64,000 bases of DNA from Gordionus sp. m RMFG-2023 (lineage: Eukaryota; Nematomorpha; Gordioida; Chordodea; Parachordodidae). The stretch spans positions 24,104,869 through 24,168,868 of the forward strand of contig NC_088779.1 in NCBI RefSeq assembly GCF_954871325.1, written 5' to 3'. Numbering within the stretch: the first letter of the stretch is position 1; each line of letters starts with the position of its first letter. Position numbers and translations under genes: made by a program. The notes beneath the pieces were generated by a model. It was not told where the DNA came from. It did no database searches and saw only the letters and a program-made list of their open reading frames with translations. Of this stretch, positions 58,985 through 64,000 are shown in pieces.

Positions 58985-59189
58985 TAGTTGAATAAAAATA
59001 TTATCCGGTCAATTTTTCAAAATCACTCCAATTAGAAAAATAATATTATGTAAGTATCAAGATTTGGAAAATAGATATCTAAGCATTTCTGTCACCTATG
59101 TGCAAAATCTTTATCTTACTTAGTGTTATTTTGTTTATAATCTTAATCTCGTTTTATAAAATCGACTCGTTAGGTTTTTAACAACACTA
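58985..59189. mobile_element. degenerate TAGTGTTG-type hAT MITE upstream of the SR gene
   Basis: The right end ..ggtttttaacaacacta is the family terminus. The interior (gtatcaagatttgg, aatcttaatctcg) resembles the copy at 16324. The left end is decayed. It ends 500 bp before the SR gene start. Confidence 0.6.
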
Positions 59190-59689
59190 ATCCTTACTTC
59201 TTCTTATTTTTTATAAAAACTACTATTTTTTCAGTTATTAATTTATTTTTCCAACCTTATAATAAAAAGTATTCTGTAACTAATTTATTAATACAAGATA
59301 ACTAATTGGAATTCGATGTTAATATTGAATTGAACTACTCGTCCTTTTATAACTTATATTTACGATCGTTGCAGGTAGTTCTCAGGATTCAAATAAACTT
59401 TAGCTTAATTTCGAATAACTAAATCACTTAAAAATAAAATATTAAAAATTCTATATACTCTATGTTTTATAAATAAAAAGGTACAGAACCCGCTCAAATA
59501 CCTAAATAATATAATTTATAATCTTTTTTAACTTTAGACATTGCATGTACTTTAAGTATGATGGTATTTAACTAAATATATCTTTATTATTACAGTGAAT
59601 TTAAAATATTCTTTTTTTAATTTATTTTTTAATGTCTAAAATATTTAGGTGATTTGTTAATACTGGTATTTCTGCCATATTTATTTAAA

Positions 59690-62689
59690 ATGGGTGATCG
59701 AGCACAACTTTTTGTTGGTAGATTAAACAAGGATACTCGCGTTAAAGATTTAGAAGCTATATTTACTCCTTATGGACGTATGATTAGATGCGATATTAAA
59801 TATGGTATAAATTTAATTCAAATTCAAAATATATAGCTTTATTTCATGTTAATTGATCAAGGTGTGGGTACAGGTAAATAATTATATTTAAATAGCTTGT
59901 CACATTAACTATTTAGCATATGCATTTGTCGATTATGATGACAAAAGAGATGCTGATGTAAGATTTTTTAAAAATATTGTTTTATGTTATTTCATCAAAT
60001 TCTCTAATTATTTTAATTTATGGTAAAAATAACGCAGCAGAATTGCCAAGTGACATGCTAAGACATGCCTTGTGCCCTTATAATTCCTGCCTGACTCTTT
60101 GATAATCCGCTAAGACGCATTAAATATTTTTTTGCAATCCTCCTTTGTTCCGACCTATTTCCTTTTTTTCCTCATGTATATCCATATTATTTTATATAGA
60201 TCTTAATATACACTTTACCCCTTTAATTAGGCTTTTTAACATAAAAATTAGTTGACTAATTTTTTATACTTAAATTTATTTTAATTCAAGGATGCTGTAA
60301 GATATGAAAATGGTCGTACTATATTAGGGAACAGAATAGTTGTGGAGTTTGCTAAAGGAAAATCATACAGGCCAAATATGCAACAGCGACAATCAGTAAA
60401 AGTATGTTAACAAATTTATTGCCTAATGTAAATATTAGGGTGTTGATGAATGTTATAAATGCCATAGATCAGGTCATTGGGCCAGGGATTGTCCAGATTA
60501 CAAAGATGATCGATATAACCGAGGAGGTGGTGGAGGAGGAAGAGATAGACGCCGAAGATCATATTCAAGATCAGTTTCTAGACATAGAAGTGATAGAGAC
60601 AGAGATAGAAGGTAAATTATTATAATTTTTTTTTATTATGAAACAATTTTAAAAATTTGCCTATAAAAATTAATTATATTTTAATATCAAGAAAATGTTA
60701 TATGATAATTTCATTTTTAACTATTTTATAAAAAATTCTAAATTTATTACCAAACCTATTCATATTTTTAAAATTATTTTAGAGGTGGAGGTGGTGATAA
60801 ATACAGCAAGCGTGATAGCCGCAGTCACAGTCGTGACAAGAAACGCAGTAGTCGACGTGATAGAAGAAGCAGAAGCAGTCGCTCAGATGATTATCATTCA
60901 AACAATAAGCGCAAAAACCATGGCTCAACAAAGAGAAGCACTTCACGTGACCGTCATTCATCAAAACACTCATCCCATAGTAAAAGTGTCACCAAAGGTT
61001 AAAAAAATATTTATATTAAAATATGTTGTAAAGTTGATAAAATATCAGGGACCTTCTGCAGAGGTATCATTTACATGGCAAATTGTGGACTCTTTTAATG
61101 TATGCTTATAAAAATTAAAAAATGGGTCTGACTGAGACTTCAGGTCTCTGTAAAATATAATTTATCATTGTCAAGAACTACATACCCTTATAATTTTTTT
61201 AAACCCTAACTAGGACTTTTTTTAGGAAGGAACAAATTATTTAAATTCATGGAAAATAAATTTAATTTTTTTATAAAATCTTTATCTTTGTGAATTTTAT
61301 ACTTCCATTTTATATAATGGGTGGTTAATTAGAATAAATTTAATTTTTTATAATATCTTGATTTTTGTGACTTTTATACTTCCATTATATATTATTGAGT
61401 GATCAAATAAAACATTTAAATTAGACTCATTTTTTACTTGTAAATTATGTTAGTGTATTTATATTAGTGATCTGCACCTGGCATAATTTTTCAGGCCTGT
61501 CATGAAATTTTATAAAATGTATTCTTTCCTGAAAAGTCTGACCTAAAATAAAATATTTATCTACCTGGTCTGAATTTATTTAAATTAGAAAATTTTATTT
61601 TTATTTATTGTAAAAATATATTACCAGTTTTTTCTTGTAATAATTTTAAAATATCACAATTTATTTGACAAAATATAATATATTTATAAATTTAAGCTTG
61701 GCCCAAATTTTTTTAAATATATTAGCCTGAATTAGAGACCTTCATGGGCCAAGCTGGGTATGGGCCTAATATATTATCTAGTTTATCTGAGCAAGCCTGG
61801 GTTTTAAAAACTTTTTTTTAATGGGCTTGGGCCTAAAATTTTTAAATTTAGATTATTTAAAACAGTTGCTAATTTAATGAAATATTGCCTTTTTTCATCT
61901 AATAATAATAAATTTAAGTATTGTAAACAAAATGAATGCCTAAATATATTTAAATATTGTTAATTTTCATTAAATAAAAAAAAATTAAATTTTTGCTTAA
62001 CATTAAATATGGGCTGGCTGAGCCTGATCCAGCCCAAGCTGAAATTATTTTTAGAAGATAGACCTCCCAGGTAGGAGTTGGTCTGTGATTTGCAGATCTC
62101 TAATTTATGTTGTTTCAAACCTGGATCCTGGACTCAGACCATTTTTAAAATTCTATTCCTAAACTATGACTTGGGCCCTTTTTTGTTGAAGAGTTCACAT
62201 CCCTGATATTTATTAAAAATACAAACACTTTTCTTATAATATAAATATTATAAAATTTTTAATAATCTTATATGGAATATTTCTTTAAAATGAAACAAAG
62301 GTTCTTCACCTACTAAGATAGCCAGCAGAAGCAGAAGTAGATCTATCCCAACTAGATCGCCAAGAAGTAGAAGTAAAGACATGGATACTGATCATAAAAA
62401 CAATGATTACAAAGCAAGTAATGGAAGAGATGATGACGATGAGGACAAGGAAAGTAGAAGGGAGAAAGAAGGATCAACGCCCATAACTGCTAGATCTAAA
62501 AGCAAATCAAAATCCAGGTCTAAGTCTAGAAGTCAAAGATCTGAGAGTCCCTCTAGATCCACATCCCGTAAATCTTCTAGGGGTAGATCAGGTTCTAGAA
62601 GTCAAGAAAGAGAAACTGCACCTCTTGAGAATGAAAATGGTGATGATAGTAGTAGGAATGAGGAAGAAGATGAGTCTATGAGGGATTAA
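59690..62689 (+). CDS. SR splicing factor with RRM, CCHC zinc knuckle and RS domain (SRSF7/RSZ-like)
   Basis: This is a six-exon gene of 347 aa with exons 59690-59804, 59917-59957, 60291-60401, 60439-60611, 60783-60997 and 62301-62689. Introns are 112, 333, 37, 171 and 1303 nt, all GT-AG, and all phases close. One RRM spans residues 6-75, with RNP2 LFVGRL and RNP1-like AYAFVDY. A zinc knuckle CYKCHRSGHWARDC follows (about residue 95), then a glycine/arginine stretch (RGGGGGGRDRRRR). The RS-rich region runs to about residue 310, and the acidic tail ends EEEDESMRD. The layout matches SRSF7/RSZ proteins, which bind exonic enhancers and shuttle between nucleus and cytoplasm, but the RS region and acidic tail are longer than in human SRSF7 (238 aa). 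An upstream in-frame ATG at 59654 exists. 59690 is chosen because MGDRAQLFVG places the RRM as in the family. An AATAAA lies near 62961. Intron 5 holds two hAT-like repeats. Confidence 0.93.
59837..59873 (+). other. possible poison cassette exon in intron 1 of the SR gene
   Basis: A 37-nt segment lies between an acceptor-like ..aaatatatag and a good donor acag|gtaaat. If included it shifts frame and meets TGA after seven codons. SR-protein genes commonly limit their own level through such exons. The upstream mini-intron would be only 32 nt, at or below the shortest intron seen here (37 nt), so this is a weak call. Confidence 0.25.
61046..61150. mobile_element. 105-bp hAT-like MITE in SR intron 5, perfect 8-bp duplication
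   Basis: It starts CAGGGACCTTCTGCAGAGG and ends ..cttcaggtctctg, with both flanks taaaatat (61038-61045 and 61151-61158). The start matches the end sequences at 1757 (minus) and 63927. Such a short element with an intact duplication gives the family's termini. Confidence 0.82.
61465..62102. mobile_element. GC-boxed hAT-like repeat in SR intron 5
   Basis: It begins TAGTGATCTGCACCTGG and ends ..gatttgcagatctcta, with flanking 8-mers atttatat and atttatgt matching at 7 of 8. The 638-bp interior has repeated GGCC-type boxes (cttggcccaa, tgggcttgggcct, gatccagcccaagc). This is the most complete copy of this family in the window and supports hAT-like 8-bp duplications for it. Confidence 0.85.
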
Positions 62690-63323
62690 AATTTTTTAGC
62701 CTTATAAAATCGAAATGATAAACTTAATGTTTTTATATTTCATGATGTTACTATACACTGTCTTGTGAAAATATTGATAATGATTTATAACATTATCTTA
62801 ACCTTGATATGAATATTGTAAATATTTTTTGATATAACCATACCTTATATTTTGACATTTTTTTAAATTCAAATCATAAATAGTTGCAATTGTAAATACA
62901 GAATATTATACATAATGTTAAAGATTAAGCTTTAATACAATATACCATCATATTTGCCAATAAAAAACGGACAATAAAAACAATATTTAAAAAGTTATTA
63001 TTAATTCTTATCTTTAAAACTTTAATTTTTTTATAAACACCCAAAATTTGGCCAGAAATATATAGCTAAATAATTTTAGTGTCTAACCTGTATTTTGGAT
63101 TAAAGTTGATTTTGAAACGGTCCAATTATGATTTTAAAATAATTATAGTAAAGGTATTTTTTTTCATATAGTGGAGGTGTCTTTCAAAGGTGTGACTGAT
63201 GTCTCAACACCTGTAGGAATTTTCCTATTCTTTAATAATAGAATAATTAAATTCTTTTTTCTAATTTATATTGAAAGATAATTAATTTATTCAATTAAAG
63301 TTAATGCTGTTGCATAGCATATT
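62690..63323. other. 3' flank of the SR gene
   Basis: The probable 3' untranslated region ends near the AATAAA at about 62961. The rest is AT-rich with no recognised feature. Confidence 0.45.
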
Positions 63324-63472
63324 TGTAAAAATAGTTACTTTTTTTAAGTATTGGAACCTTCATGAAAAACGGTTTGCATCTTTAGTGTCTTGGTTGTTGT
63401 AAAAATAGTTTATTTTTTTTAAGTATTGGAACCTTCATGAAAAACGGTTTGCATCTTTAGTGTCTTGGTTGT
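63324..63472. repeat. tandem duplication, 74-bp unit
   Basis: Two nearly identical units (tgtaaaaatagtt.., ttggaaccttcatgaaaaac, ggtttgcatctttagtgtct) lie at 63324-63397 and 63398-63472, differing mainly in a T-run. It is a recent local duplication. Confidence 0.92.
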
Positions 63473-63926
63473 TTGTCAGATTCAAATTTAGTTTGCTACT
63501 AAACAAAGAAAAGATCATAAATTTTTTTGATCAAATTTGAAATGGGAACTACTTTTGAAAATTAAGTGTTACTGTGTTCTTAAATTAAAGATTATATTTT
63601 ACAAAAAATATATAAAAGATAATAGGGGAGAAAAAAATGATATTCTTCAAGAAACACTAGTTTGATTTTTTTTGCAGAGTACATTTACTTAAAAATAGGA
63701 TACTTGCTCTTTAATTTAAGTAGTCAATTTTTTTAAATCCCAATAAAAAAAGTGAAGATTAGAATTATAAAGTATATGATTACCATAAATAGGATCATGT
63801 AAATTAAAAAAACTTATCCTGTCCAAATACACAGAATAGGAATATATAATGATTTGAGATTATAATATAATTTAAAGTATTGTATTTTGCAAACAAATAA
63901 GTTTTTCTAAATTTTATTAAATATAT

Positions 63927-64000
63927 CAGATACCTGCAGAGGTACCATTTGCATGACCAGGTTATGATTTTTAGAAAATATATTTTATTTAATTTTTAGT
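63927..64000. mobile_element. start of a hAT-like repeat at the right edge
   Basis: CAGATACCTGCAGAGGTACC followed by atttgcatgaccagg matches the end type at 61046 and the minus-strand end at 1757. The rest lies beyond or near the window edge. Confidence 0.5.

Noticed and set aside
60404-61111. Open frames in other frames of the SR gene
   Set aside because: They cross introns and read the RS-coding exons out of frame. The spliced reading closes with family motifs.
61046-62205. A single hAT running from CAGGGACC (61046) to CCCTG (62205)
   Set aside because: The outer flanks do not match. The CAGGGACC end instead pairs with ..ggtctctg at 61150 with a perfect 8-bp duplication, and a second separate element lies at 61465-62102.
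1-64000. Fungal origin, suggested by AT-richness and very short introns
   Set aside because: The RPL21 tail, mitochondrial gene order, and pogo-PHD and ZMYM-type hAT elements fit an animal better. The species remains unknown.

Overview
This is nuclear DNA from a very AT-rich eukaryote (GC in the low twenties percent by eye), almost certainly an animal. The evidence is spliceosomal introns, an RPL21 ending in the animal-type PIPYEF tail, an SR splicing factor with a long RS domain, animal-type hAT, pogo, Helitron and Harbinger-like transposons, and a nuclear copy of mitochondrial DNA carrying atp6-cox3-trnG-nad3-nad4L-nad4 on one strand with TGA read as tryptophan. The species cannot be named from the sequence. 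Host introns are often tiny (37 to 52 nt), while a few have grown past 1 kb by taking in repeats.

Layout: 1-9.1 kb is a broken Ty3/gypsy-type retroelement fossil on the minus strand, split by two hAT transposons. 9.8-12.3 kb holds small repeats (a Harbinger-like hairpin inside a GC-boxed repeat, and a 497-bp hAT remnant). 12.9-19.4 kb is a host gene pair in head-to-head orientation, RPL21 (minus) and SF3B6 (plus), separated by a non-autonomous LTR element. 19.5-29.7 kb holds duplicated GC boxes, two unrecognised candidate genes (20.6-23.5 kb and 29.1-29.6 kb), a hAT fossil and a pogo transposon nested in another repeat. 30.4-34.9 kb holds an inverted-repeat element, a second non-autonomous LTR element with a minisatellite inside, and a gypsy-type fossil. 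34.9-40.1 kb holds two divergent U1 snRNA genes on the minus strand, each with the same 13-bp element about 240 bp upstream. 40.5-44.4 kb is a hAT with another hAT-like element nested in it. 44.6-48.8 kb is a block of tandem and degenerate repeats. 49.4-58.8 kb is a nuclear mitochondrial insertion (NUMT) cut by three later hAT-type insertions, one of which contains a Helitron. 59.7-62.7 kb is a six-exon SR-protein gene.

The recognised host genes (SF3B6, two U1 snRNAs and an RRM plus zinc-knuckle SR protein) all act in pre-mRNA splicing. RPL21 is a ribosomal protein. Nothing in the sequence shows that they are co-regulated. Most of the rest is a stack of transposons whose target-site duplications allow the insertion order to be read. 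I saw no CRISPR array and no intact tRNA or rRNA gene.
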